64,000 nt of DNA from Haematococcus lacustris. Taxonomy: Eukaryota; Chlorophyta; Chlorophyceae; Chlamydomonadales; Haematococcaceae. The DNA lies in NCBI GenBank assembly GCA_030144725.1, contig JASKMD010000018.1:1265099-1329098 (forward strand), read 5' to 3'. The translations under genes were made by a program, and so were the position numbers. Numbering within the stretch: the stretch's first letter is position 1; each line of letters begins with the position of its first letter. The notes below the pieces were generated by a model, which had not been told where the DNA came from, made no database searches, and saw nothing but the letters and a program-made list of their open reading frames with translations. Shown piece after piece: positions 44,522-54,526 of this stretch.

Positions 44522-44780
44522 CTTGTTCCCTCCCGGGCCACCCAACGCATCTGGTGCAATGGTGGTGGAAGCCGTGGCCGCTCGCAGGAACTTCTGGCGC
44601 AAAGCCGCCAGCAACTTCCCCTTGCTTGCTGCAGCAGCCTGCAAGCTCCTGGCAGTGCACGTCACCTCCGCAGCATCTGAGCGCAACTGGTCAGCATGGG
44701 GAAGGTTGTACACAGCTGCTCGCAACCGGCTTGGCATGGAGCGTGCCAAAAAGCACCTTATCAAGGCCGACGCAGACTGA
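44522..44780 (+). pseudogene. hAT transposase gene, 3' fragment with dimerisation domain
   Basis: It resumes at the right CTTGTTC duplication (LFPPGPPNASG) and runs to TGA. It includes ASERNWSAWGRLYTAARNRL and RAKKHLIKADAD, the C-terminal hAT dimerisation motif (S-x-x-S-E-R-x-W/F-S). It is the continuation of the fragment at 33974-34204. The frame itself is undamaged, so the insertion, rather than decay, broke it. Confidence 0.75.
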
Positions 44781-45023
44781 TATGGGTGCAACGGTGGAGC
44801 AGACGCGGAGCTGCTTGCCCTGATGGGCGAGTAAGACGACCACCATCTCCGAGGCCGCAAACTCAGGCGTTCCCAACTACCTGAAAACCACCCCCCTGTG
44901 ATAGGAAGCCCGTATCTCCGCAACCACTCAGTCAAAAATATATGTAAACAGTGCTTTGAACAGAGGAGAGTTATATCTACGAAATGGCAGACGCAACAAA
45001 AACTATCTCGCTCTCAGCGGTGC

Positions 45024-45860
45024 TCAGTGCCTGCCCAAAGATCGACATTTGAATTCATGCGGTTTCGCCCCATGCGAGGCGCGCCGCACTAGCACGCTTC
45101 GCCACACTGTTGTGAGTGGCACCTGCAACGCGCGGCAGCAGTCGGAACATGATTTGCTTTTGGCATGTGGACGCGACGACGGCAGTCGTGACGACTGGAT
45201 ACCACTATCAGCTTTTGGAGCTGCTGCTGGCGCTGGTGCATTACCGGCTGCTCTACTACGCTTAAACAAGGTGCTAGGTGCAGTACGTGGTGTTGTCTCA
45301 TCTCGCTTTGCTCCCCTCGACTTGTTAGCTGCAGGTGCCTCACGCTTACGTGACGTGCTTGCCGCTGCCAGCTGTTGCTGCTGCTGAGGGGGTGCACCAG
45401 CAGGCTCAGCCAGCTCAGGGGTGGTGCCTGCAGGTGTCAGCTGCTGCTGAGGTGGCCCAGCTGCAGCCTCAGCCCCAGCCCCATCTGCTGCCCCATCTCC
45501 TGCCCCAGCCCCAGCCCCATCTGCTGCCCCAACTGCTGCCCCAGCCCCACTGGCTGCCCCAGCTGCTGCCCCAGCCCCAGCCCCAGCTCCAGCCCCAACC
45601 CCAGCTGCTGCCCCAGCCCCAGCCCCAGCCCCAGCCCCAGCCCCAGCCCCAGCCCCAGCCCCAGCCCCAGCCCCAGCCCCAGCCCCAGCCCCAGCCCCAG
45701 CCCCAGCCCCAGCCCCAGCCCCGGCCCCAGCCCCAGCCCCAGCCCCAGCCCCAGCCCCAGCCTCAGCCCCAGCCCCAGCCCCAGCCCCAGCCCCAGCCCC
45801 AGCCCCAGCCCCAGCTCCAGCCCCAGCCCCAGCCCCACACTCACGATAAACAAGGCCCGG
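45024..45860 (-). pseudogene. Repeat-containing coding stretch at left end of copy 2
   Basis: A (GCCCCA)n tract reading as Gly-Leu repeat is followed downstream on the minus strand by [17 protein letters not shown] ... PHEFKCRSLGRH and a stop at 45024. The post-repeat tail is nearly the same as in copy 1 (34366-34620), with mostly conservative differences. The link across the repeat is not a continuous frame here, so this copy may be broken. Confidence 0.35.
45470..45835. repeat. (GCCCCA)n array, copy-2 counterpart
   Basis: About 60 hexamers with CTGCTG interruptions near the 5' side, like 34735-35103 but of different length. Confidence 0.92.
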
Positions 45861-45984
45861 TCGCGATTGGACCGACCATAGCTTATTGCAAACTAGAGTA
45901 GAAGGCCGTTCGAACGGTACAAGTCTTATGCTAATCCGTGCATCCGTTGCGACGTAATTTGGCCTCGATTTTCTATTACTCGCT

Positions 45985-47022
45985 ATCTGTACAGATACGC
46001 TAAGTAGCTATCTGTACAGATGATTATAAAGCTATCTGTACAGATAGACTATAACTATCTGTACAGATACCTTATAAGCTGTCTGTACAGATGCCTAAAT
46101 CACAGATCTGTACAGATGCATTATTGCTATCTGTACAGACTCGACAAAGCCATCTGTACAGATGCCCTATTTTGCTATCTGTACAGATGCCTTGCTGCTA
46201 TCTGTGCAGATGCGTACCTGTTATCTGTACAGATTCAATACTATCTGCTATCTGTACAGATCCCATGCTGCTATCTGTACAGATGCATAGTATCCTCTGT
46301 ACAGATTCCTCGCTAATATCTGTACAGATGCTTTATCACTATCTGTACAGATGCCTTGCCTTTATCTGTACAGATGCATCGCTGCTATCTGTACAGGTTC
46401 TTGCTGCAATCTGTACAGATGCCTTTTCACTATCTGTACAGGATTCCGCTTCTATCTGTACAGATCCATTGTTGCTGTCTGTACAGTTAATATGCCACTA
46501 TCTGTACAGATGCATTAATGCTATCTGTACAGATTGTTTGCTGCTATCTGTACAGATAGTTTCTGCTATCTGTACAGATTGTTAGGTACTATCTGTCCAG
46601 ATGCCTAGCTTCTATCTGTACAGATGCTTCGCTGCTATCTGTACAGATTGTTGTCTTCTATCTGTACAGATGCATAGCACCTATCTGTACAGATGCATCA
46701 ACGCTATCTGTACAGATTGTTTGCTGCTATCTGTACAGATGTATTACTGTTATCTGTTCAGATGCCTTGCTTCTATCTGTACAGATATATCTTCCCTATC
46801 TGTACAGATGCTACACTGCAATCTGTACAGATGCTACACTACTATCTGTACAGATGTCATATCACTGTCTGTACAGATGCCTTGCTTCCAGCTGCACAGA
46901 TGTTCAGCAGCTAGCTGTACAGACGCATAGCTGCTATCTGTACAGATGCAAAGTGTTTATCTGTACAGATAGTAAACCTGTCTAATCTGTACTGATGCAC
47001 ATCCACAATCTGTACAGATGCT
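45985..47022. repeat. Array of about 45 ATCTGTACAGAT palindromes at 22-24 bp spacing
   Basis: The consensus CTATCTGTACAGATGC is followed by 8-10 variable bases. About 45 units were counted by eye. The 12-bp self-complementary core is much better conserved than the spacers, unlike an ordinary tandem repeat. Forward frames read as 'LSVQMP/YLYRC' peptides only because of the repeat. It lies between the transposase stop codon (47224, minus strand) and the left end of copy 2. Confidence 0.93.
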
Positions 47023-47223
47023 AGTTGCAATGCTTACATAATCAATACCAGGCAGACAGGTGTCCTCATAAGCTTTGCTAATGTGTAGAAGGTCTGTCCC
47101 TGTAACCACCCATCATCATGCATGTATCTAAATGCTCTCCACAGTTGCTGTCTAGTACGTGTGCTACCCCATACTGCATCTATGGTCTGAGCCATGCTCG
47201 GCATTGTGGAAGCCTGCTTGCAT

Positions 47224-50200
47224 TCATGCATCACGCACGGTAGTGCTGACATACTGCTGGAACATCATGTGACCATGCTCCTCACCATGGGGGAAGCAGC
47301 AGACCAGCTTGTAGCGGATGGTCTCGCCATCCACCATGTACAGGTTGTTGGGACCCACACCTCGGACCAAGCACGACTTCTTGCCCTTGGGCACCACCAC
47401 CGCCTCGCCGTTGCTGTCCGTGGCTGGAAGGCCATAGCTGTGGTAGCAAGCAATGCTGGCCTCAGGCTCCGCAGCTGACTTTGACATGTTGAACAGCCGA
47501 GCTGCAGCCAGCCGCAGGTACATAGGCTCGCTGCTGCCACTGTCAGACTGCGAGGGCTCTGGAGGTGCTGGGTGCTGCAGACGAACCCAGAACAGCACAT
47601 GGGCGGCGTTGTGCTCAGTCTCCCCACCCTCCAAGTCGTAATCTGCCTGGATCCAAGTGCTGTTGCGCACTTTGACACGCTTGTACTCGCTGCTGTGAAT
47701 CACCTCCTCATTGCACTCTGCCCGACGGAAGAACAGCACATGGTCATCGTAGTCTGGAGCAACGCCTGAGCTGCTGGGGAAGATCATGCGGACGTGCTGC
47801 TCTGTCCAGGGAAAGTCATTGTTCATGCTCCGCTGTAACCTCACATACGCCAGCACTGCTGCCTTCAGGGTGCTGCTGTGCGGCCCTGCCAGAGATGAGG
47901 GCTGGGGCATGCGGCAGCCTTTCAGCACACAGCGCTGAGTGGTGCCCAGCACCACATCATCCGAAGGCTCATCATTCCCACGAACCGATTCCAGACCCGG
48001 CGCACCCACGCCGTCCACATATTCACCCTTGGCATGCTCTGCTCGTCCCTTCCGCACAAGCTCCTCCTTCATGGCCACGCTGAGCTCAAGGTTCATGGGG
48101 ACGGCGTGGCTGCCCACCCACGACTTGAAGTACTGCATCAGCCGCTCCACCCACATCTCCAAGTCCAAGTGCATCAGGCCACGCCGCTGCTCCTGCTTCC
48201 CGCTCCTGCACTCACGTACACAACACACCCAAGTGTTTGTCCTGGTATGCCATCACCCATCTCAATGTGTATGGTATGGTGACTGCACATGACAGGTGAG
48301 GATTCGAATCTGAGGCCAAGGGTAAAGGACTGGAAGGTGGTGGGTTGTGTCCCAATGGACACACAGCAGATCTCACTGGCATTCCAGGATGTGGAGGTTC
48401 GGTTTGTACATGTCCTCCGTAATCTGCATGCACATCAACGGCACCATGCCTCTTTATCTCATGTTGCATACTGTAGCTGTGATGTGTGGCAACAACCCGT
48501 ATCAGCATACCTTCATGTCGACGCTCCACTCTTCCATGAAGTAGGCGTACTTGCGAATCGCCATGTGGGCAGCATCCATGGCCTGCTGAGTGCCCTGCTT
48601 ATCATCCCCTGCACGTGGCATTGCGTCTCACATTGCATATACAACATGTTACTGTACAATGAGTGGCCATCACAACTTTCAAATGCCGTGCGTGCATCAT
48701 CAATGGAACTCAGGCATGATATGGGGCATTGCGTTGATTACTACCCTATGCAACTTGCATTAGCCTTGCCTGGGCGCAAGTAGTGGAGGGCTGCAGTGCG
48801 AAGGTACCCAAGCAAACGGCTCTGCTTGTAGTCCAACAGTCCAGCAAACAGCATGGTACAGGTGGTGAAGATGAAGTGCAGGTAGTCCTCGATGATCCAG
48901 TGCCCCCTGCAATCAGTATGAGTAACGCATTGAGGGGGAACCCCTATGTGCTGAGCTTGCCTTCCCAACTCTAACCTGTCGTCAATGCAGCACGTTGGCT
49001 TGCGTCCGTAGTCGGTAGGGATGTGCAAGGCCGCCTGGCGCTCACGGATGGTTGCCTTGGCCGGGGCTGACAAGCTGCTGGCTGTGGACAGCAGGTACTC
49101 AATGAAGTCCCTCAGCACGCCCAGGCAAAAGGTATGGTAGGTGGGCATCACAAAGGCGTCCAGGGAGGAAGCGAAGTCGCTCAAGTGCTGCGTGACCACA
49201 CACACCCCTCGGGCACCACGGCATGCTGCGCTGTACACGATGCTGCTGTCCTTCAGTGGCTTGTTAGCGGCATGTGCAGCGGCAAGGGCTGCTTCCACCT
49301 CTTGCTGAGCAAGCAACCCACGGGCATCGTACTGCTCATCCGTCAACTGCATGTGGTCCTGGTGGGGGTGGCCGGTGTAGATTGATGTGATAAGAGTCAC
49401 CGGGTCTGTCCACTCGATCTCCTGCGTATATGTCATGATGCCGTGTTCATAACAGCACCATGGAATGTGTATGCAATACATGGATGCTCACCTGCTGCTT
49501 GTGGTACCCTTTGTGCTTGGGGTGCTGGCCTGAAGTGTACCACTTGCACGCCATGCAAGGACAGCCACTGGAGTGCCCAAGGCATCTGGTCAGCTTCATC
49601 CTGCAACCATACAACAAGCTAGCCTCAACAGCCATGCACCTGCTGTGTCTAGTGTGCTGGCCCTTCCTGATGTCTCACCCACCTTGCCGGCAAGTCAGCC
49701 ATGAAGGTGGTGAAGATGGGCACAAAGAAATGTTCAATCTTGTTGATCGTGATGCTGATCTTGTTGTAGATGGCGGCTGCAGCACAGAACACATGATGCT
49801 GGGGGTTACTCCCCCCCCATGCACAAGGGATTGTTGGTACTGCGCCACAGGCTAACATGTGTCATACCTTTGATGTCTCTCAGCGGTTGATCCATGAAGC
49901 CATGAACGTACTTGGCAGGCTCACTCTTCAAGAAGATGGCCAGCATGGCAATGCAGGCATCACGGCCTTGCACATGACGTGGCACGTCACGGGCGCGGAG
50001 ACCAAGCACACCCACAGACTGGCCGTTGACCGTCAGAAAGTCCATGCCTAGGTCAAACAAGAAAGAAGTGAGGTCATCAAAGATGTTGCTGCCTGGTACC
50101 TTTTGCTCCAACTTGTCACGGGTCTTCTTTGCTGCCGCACCTGTATCGCCACGCAACATGCCAGCACCATCCCCAACATGACACCCATCTCATAACAATG

Positions 50201-51461
50201 CATGGCTTGTTCTATGTCATGCTGTTGCTATGCTTGTCCTGTGTGGATTTACTGTACTTACTGGCGCGGTAGCTGCCTTGGGAAGTGTCCCTGTTGAGGC
50301 CCATGTTGAAGAACTCCAGGAATGATGGACGGTCGAACAAGGCCTGGATGGTAGACTTAAGCCCGAAATAGTACATGGACCACCGAGGCACAACATGCCA
50401 CCGGGTCAGCAGGCCACATGAACCTAAGGCACACACCATGGGAGCCAAGTCATGCCACAACAATCACAACAATCCTGCCTTTGACATGTATGGGAATATG
50501 TACCCGGTTCATCCTTACCCTTCACTTTCTTGGCTGAGAAACGACGCTCCTCGCACAGTGGACACCTCTGATCCTTGTGTTGCTCGTACTGCTCTCTGTG
50601 CACAAATGCATGGTGCATGGCAGTGTATGTGAGTGTTGGGTAGGGGTAGGGGTCAGTGGTATAGGTATGAGTAGGGTTAGGGTCATGGTTAGGGTTAGGG
50701 TTGGGTTATGGCTAGGGCTAGTGCTAGGTCTAGGGCTAGGGTTAGGGCTGGGGTTAGGGCTAGGGCTAGGGCTAGGGCTAGGGCTAGGGCTAGGGCTAGG
50801 GCTAGGGCTAGGGCTAGGGCTAGGGCTAGGGCTAGGGCTAGGGCTAGGGCTAGGGCTAGGGCTAGGGCTAGGGCTAGGGCTAGGGTTAGGGCTAGGGCTA
50901 TGGCTAGGGCTAGGGCTAGGGCTAGGGCTAGGGCTAGGGCTTGACATGACGTGAGGATGGGGTTGGGTTAGGGTTAGGGTTAGGGCTAGGTTAGGGTTAG
51001 GGGTAGGACTAGGGCTAGGGTTAGGGGTAGGGTTAGGGTTATTATTACCTCCGTACGTGTGGATATGTGTACCCACGGCAATGCAGCCCATTGCAGACAT
51101 GCAGGGTCTTCTCTGCCTCCAGGTTGTCCTCGTGGTTCATGACCTCCTGGAATAGGTACCACGAGACTGGGAAGTTGTGGACTGGGCCCAGCAGCACACA
51201 ACAAAGGTTGATGATGACCTCCATGTCCGCCTTCAACCACTTGCGCCTCTTCATGAGCATCACAAGGGTCAGCATCAACCACTTGGTTGTGAAGATGCTG
51301 TTAGGAGCGCAGGGCTCATTCCACTTGGAACGAATTGTGTCAGTCTTGCTGTGTCGGCGCTGGGGTCCCTCCTCAGCCTCTTTTGCTTCAGCCTTGGCCT
51401 GTGCTTCAGCATGTTTGCGCAGGGTTTCCTCAAATTCAGCAGCGTCCTTCGCTATGTCGGA
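47224..51461 (-). CDS. Multi-exon transposase-like gene of copy 2 (Tnp2/CACTA-like, tentative)
   Basis: Minus-strand exons join in phase: 51461-51049, 50595-50519, about 50428-50263, about 50140-49868, about 49782-49684, about 49602-49493, about 49421-48977, about 48907-48770, about 48599-48512 and about 48211-47224 (TGA). A further 5' exon beyond 51461 is likely. Features: an N-terminal CPLC knuckle (exon 2), [10 protein letters not shown], a core with [14 protein letters not shown] and [11 protein letters not shown], then [32 protein letters not shown] and a C-terminal [17 protein letters not shown]. The order (D-x-P segment, C-P-x-C knuckle, 'P-x-H-x-F-x-x-G-V' helix) resembles Tnp2-type transposases of the EnSpm/CACTA group, but the 7-bp TSD does not fit CACTA. 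About 1,000 residues. Its place inside intact terminal repeats is the main argument for transposase function. Confidence 0.6.
50641..51043. repeat. Telomere-like (C/T)TAGGG array in an intron
   Basis: About 35 GGGCTA units (50750-50940) are bordered on both sides by TTAGGG and TTAGGGG variants. It lies in the first recognised intron of the copy-2 gene. TTAGGG is a telomere repeat used by some green algae, but CTAGGG predominates here. Confidence 0.9.
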
Positions 51462-52325
51462 CTGGGGGGCCCCAGCCCCAGCCCCAGGGGAGAGGTAGGA
51501 GGCGAGGAGAAGGAGAGTTAGGGGGCAGGAGGCTGATGGCAGGCTGGGAGGAGGGGCTACTGGGAGCTGGGAGGGGTAGACGAGGTTGGGAGATGGTGGG
51601 TTAGGCTGTGTTGGTGGGGGCCACGTGGCGGAGTGGTATGCCAAGCTCAGTCGGCTGCTCGTGCACCTGTAGCCATGAGCATGTGTACCTTGTAAGCGGT
51701 CCATCTTGTCACATACAAACCCAATGATTGAGTTGCATAGTGCCATGGACGCGTTAATGAGTATGCTACAAAAGATATGTGTGAGGTCAGGCTGTTGATC
51801 AATGGTCCAAAACATGAAGCGGATTATAGCTGGAGGGGGTGACTAATCCCTACTGTGCCGCCCACCATTACAGCGATACAGCGCTGCCACACACAAACCC
51901 GGGTTCCTTCACATCCTCGCCAAGCGGCCTGCACCATCAGGAACTCCGCGCAGCCATGTTTGCCGGACTTCAGTGGTGTGCGCCACCGACATGTCGTGCA
52001 TCGCTAACGGATAGCCAAGGACGTAGCTTACCGGTGTAGCAAACCACGGTCTGCGATTGGGACACATCCGGGGTCACATGTGGCTGCCCGCATCGAATGA
52101 CTCCGATGGCAATTCCAGTCTTACATTAAACGCGCGTTATCGCATTGCAGCACACGCAGCAAACGTTACATGAAATGATGGAGTAGATGGGTTGCAGTTG
52201 CATGAAGATTACCAACCCCATGTTGGGAACGCCTGACTTTAATTGCCATTGACAGACTGCCCCTATACATGAATGCCCCTATGTCGCTTTCCATTGTCCC
52301 CATGTTGGGAACGCCTGACGCAAAC

Positions 52326-52742
52326 CCCCTGTCAAGATGTCCATGTCAAGATGTCAATGCCCGTGTCTTTGACTCTATATACATGTGAATGGTAACTGTA
52401 ACAATGATGACAACGAGTCTTCCCGTTGAAACTGCTAATAGCTCTGCAATCGCCTAGGACAAGTTGTTTTTTGCATGGAGCGACTAGAGGTCACCCCGGC
52501 CATTGGACCCGCCAATCCGTGCCAGGCCTGCGCATCGCACCACGCGCTAGTTGAGGGTAGCTAAGGCTATCGCGGTGAGTCACGCGCGCTAAAACTCGCG
52601 TTTTGCACTGAAGCCTCCCAGATCACTCCGCCCGCCATTCCCGCATACGGTGAACATGGTCGCTCGCTGCAGCCTCAGGCTCAACGGGGTGCGACCGTAC
52701 GTGGGTCGCAGGTCGAAGCGCAAGATTCCCTGGGTTGGGTCG
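52326..52742. other. Sequence after copy 2, probably the hAT gene's 3' flank
   Basis: An ACTGTAACAATG stretch at about 52397 contains the TGTAA poly(A)-type signal. At 52491, GGTCACCCCGGCCATTGG resembles the end of the 4-bp-TSD transposon, but no opposite end follows. No gene seen. Confidence 0.4.
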
Positions 52743-52991
52743 TGTAGAAGAGCGTGGGACAGACGAGACACCAGACGAGGGTTATTACAGCGAGAACCTA
52801 GATCATGGCACAGAGGCAGGCTCTCGTACCTGTAGAAGAGCGTGGGACAGACGAGACACCAGACGAGGGTGCCGATATATGCCTGTCACCACGCTAAGTA
52901 CCTTCTACTCACACTACGTCACTCAGATGCTGGGCAGTTGTATCCATCACCGGTGTCTGACAAGATCCGCACCGGGGCAGAATTCTCAACA
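52743..52991 (-). repeat. 3' LTR of the Copia element
   Basis: It starts TGTAGAAGAGCG and ends CTCAACA. It has the same internal layout (end block, spacer with TGTAA on the minus strand, end block) as the LTR at 22866-23122 despite little sequence identity. Confidence 0.75.
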
Positions 52992-53167
52992 CTCCCACTC
53001 AAATGTCCAGCTACTGAGCACAACTTCAAACAACTTCAACTTCAGACAAAGCTAGCTGTTTCAGGCATACAAGCCTGTGCTACTCATTCAGCATTGGAAT
53101 CCCAGTCCGCTTGCACATGTGGCTGAGTACGGACAAGCTGTTTCAGGCAGTCGTGCCTGTGCTCGTC

Positions 53168-53768
53168 TCACATGCAGCTGATGCCACAGCCCTCTTTGGC
53201 ATACCCAAGCTTCACGGCTGCCAAGGGCTTTGTCATGACATCTGCTGCCATCTCGGATGTGCTGCAGTAGGTGAACATGACCTCCCCCCGAGCTGCTCTC
53301 TCCCTGGCAAAGTGATGGTGAACGCTGATGTGCTTGGATCGTGCTGAGGCCATGGGGTTGTTCAGCAGTTGCAGGGCAGCCTGGTTGTCACACATGATGT
53401 TAACACATGTGCCAGGCAAACCTAGATCCTGCATGAGCTTCCTCAGCCACACTGCTTCCTTCACTGCTCCTGATGCAGCCATGTATTCTGCCTCTGCTGT
53501 GGACATGGCTACAGTGGGCTGCAGCCTGCTTGACCAGGAAATGGCTGCGCCGTGCAGGGTGAACACATACCCGGTGGTGCTGCGGGCAGTGTCTTTGTCT
53601 CCTGCATAGTCAGCATCGCAGTACCCTTGCAGGCAGTCATTGCCTCCGAAGACCAACCCCTGGCTGGCTGAACCCTTGAGGTAGCTGAGCACTGTCTTGG
53701 CTGCTGCCCAGTGCTGCTGTGTGGGGGCAGCCATATGCCGTGCCAGTGCTCCCACTGCGTAGGCAATA
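53168..53768 (-). pseudogene. Copia Pol C-terminus (RNase H), truncated
   Basis: About 200 codons: IAYAVGALARHMAAPTQQHW, CDADYAGDKDTARSTTGYVF, ISWSSRLQPTVAMSTAEAEY, MCDNQAALQL and ARSKHISVHHHFARE, the Ty1/Copia RNase H with its D-E-D residues. It ends in TGA at 53168. The 5' part is severed at the isoleucine codon where the Gypsy LTR begins. Confidence 0.9.
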
Positions 53769-54148
53769 TGTCACAACCATGAGCGTGACTGTGCGGAATG
53801 CGTGACATGGACGAGCCTTGCAAGCATGACAGGCGGTTGTATCACGGTAGATGGTGATTAGTGGATGATGGTTGATGTGACCTGGTCACTGTGGATGGAT
53901 TTGTGTGTGTATCCTGCGACTTGCATAATAGTTCTGACATGGTTGCATGGGGGTTGGGTATTTGTAGTGGATTGGTATGCTGCGGCGGCAGCTTAGAAGA
54001 CCTTACCAGCTGTCCGATGTAATCACGGGCACCCAAGTCTGGAGGTATTCTCAGCTCACTGCCATCGGCATCTGAAGGCCGGCACCATACTGGTGACGGG
54101 TATCAGCTTTGCCTTGCTTGCTGCTAGTCGAGGCGTCCTTACTCATTT
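53769..54148 (+). repeat. 5' LTR (at least 380 bp; end not resolved)
   Basis: Matches 63621-64000. The true end may be near 54221 (GTTGACA mirrors the TGTCA start), but no convincing primer site follows, so the boundary is open. Confidence 0.85.
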
Positions 54149-54526
54149 CGTTTGCTATCTTACATTTCTTCTAAGCTCATTTCCCCGGAGGAAGGTTATC
54201 AATTGCCTTCAGCTGTTGACAGACGGACGTCTGGGCGTCAGCATCTTCACTTCGGCTGCAGTCCTGGGCACTCCGGGGTGTTCAGGCTGCAGCCAGCCGT
54301 AGCTCCGCGGTGCGTGTTTCTTTAACACGTTCGCCCAGTGCACTAGCGCTTACATCCGCATTCGTGCTTGCGCGAGGTGGCTGCCATAACTCAGCCGCCT
54401 GTACTGGGCACACCGTTGGAGCTTAACGGACCGTACAGCTCCACGGACAACCCAGTCTTCGACGCAGCAGCACCGCCCCAGGAACCAGCCCCAGCCCCAA
54501 CCCGCAGCAGCCGAGCAGTACAACCC

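Larger units (their letters stand above)
44863..52318. mobile_element. TCAGGCG-family DNA transposon, copy 2 (7.46 kb, TSD CGCAAAC)
   Basis: It begins TCAGGCGTTCCCAAC at 44863 and ends with its complement at 52304-52318. CGCAAAC lies at 44856-44862 and 52319-52325. The first about 600 bp match copy 1's left end. The 51480-52236 region matches copy 1's right end. An inner copy of the terminal sequence sits at 52222-52236, with 82 extra bases beyond it. The cargo is a multi-exon transposase-like gene, the palindrome array and a repeat-rich second coding stretch. It landed 82 bases after the hAT stop codon. Confidence 0.85.
52743..53768 (-). mobile_element. 3' portion of a Copia retrotransposon, cut by the Gypsy element at 53768
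   Basis: Left LTR 52743-52991 (249 bp), purine tract GAGTGGGAG (minus strand, plus 52992-53000), then 3' untranslated sequence and the end of pol. The remainder of the element is expected beyond the window, on the far side of the Gypsy insertion. Like the Copia-type element at 22866, the LTR repeats its first about 40 bp (TGTAGAAGAGCGTGGGAC) at 52743 and 52831. Confidence 0.85.

Noticed and set aside
45985..47022. CRISPR-like appearance of short repeats with variable spacers
   Set aside because: The repeat is a 12-bp palindrome with 8-10-bp spacers inside a eukaryotic transposon, and there are no cas genes.
47953..48292. Forward ORFs over the copy-2 gene (for example 47939-48292)
   Set aside because: Shadows of the minus-strand exon, which has motif content, splice phase and a proper stop.
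52489..52520. Third copy of the 4-bp-TSD transposon
   Set aside because: Only about 18 bases resemble the end; no partner end or target duplication was seen.
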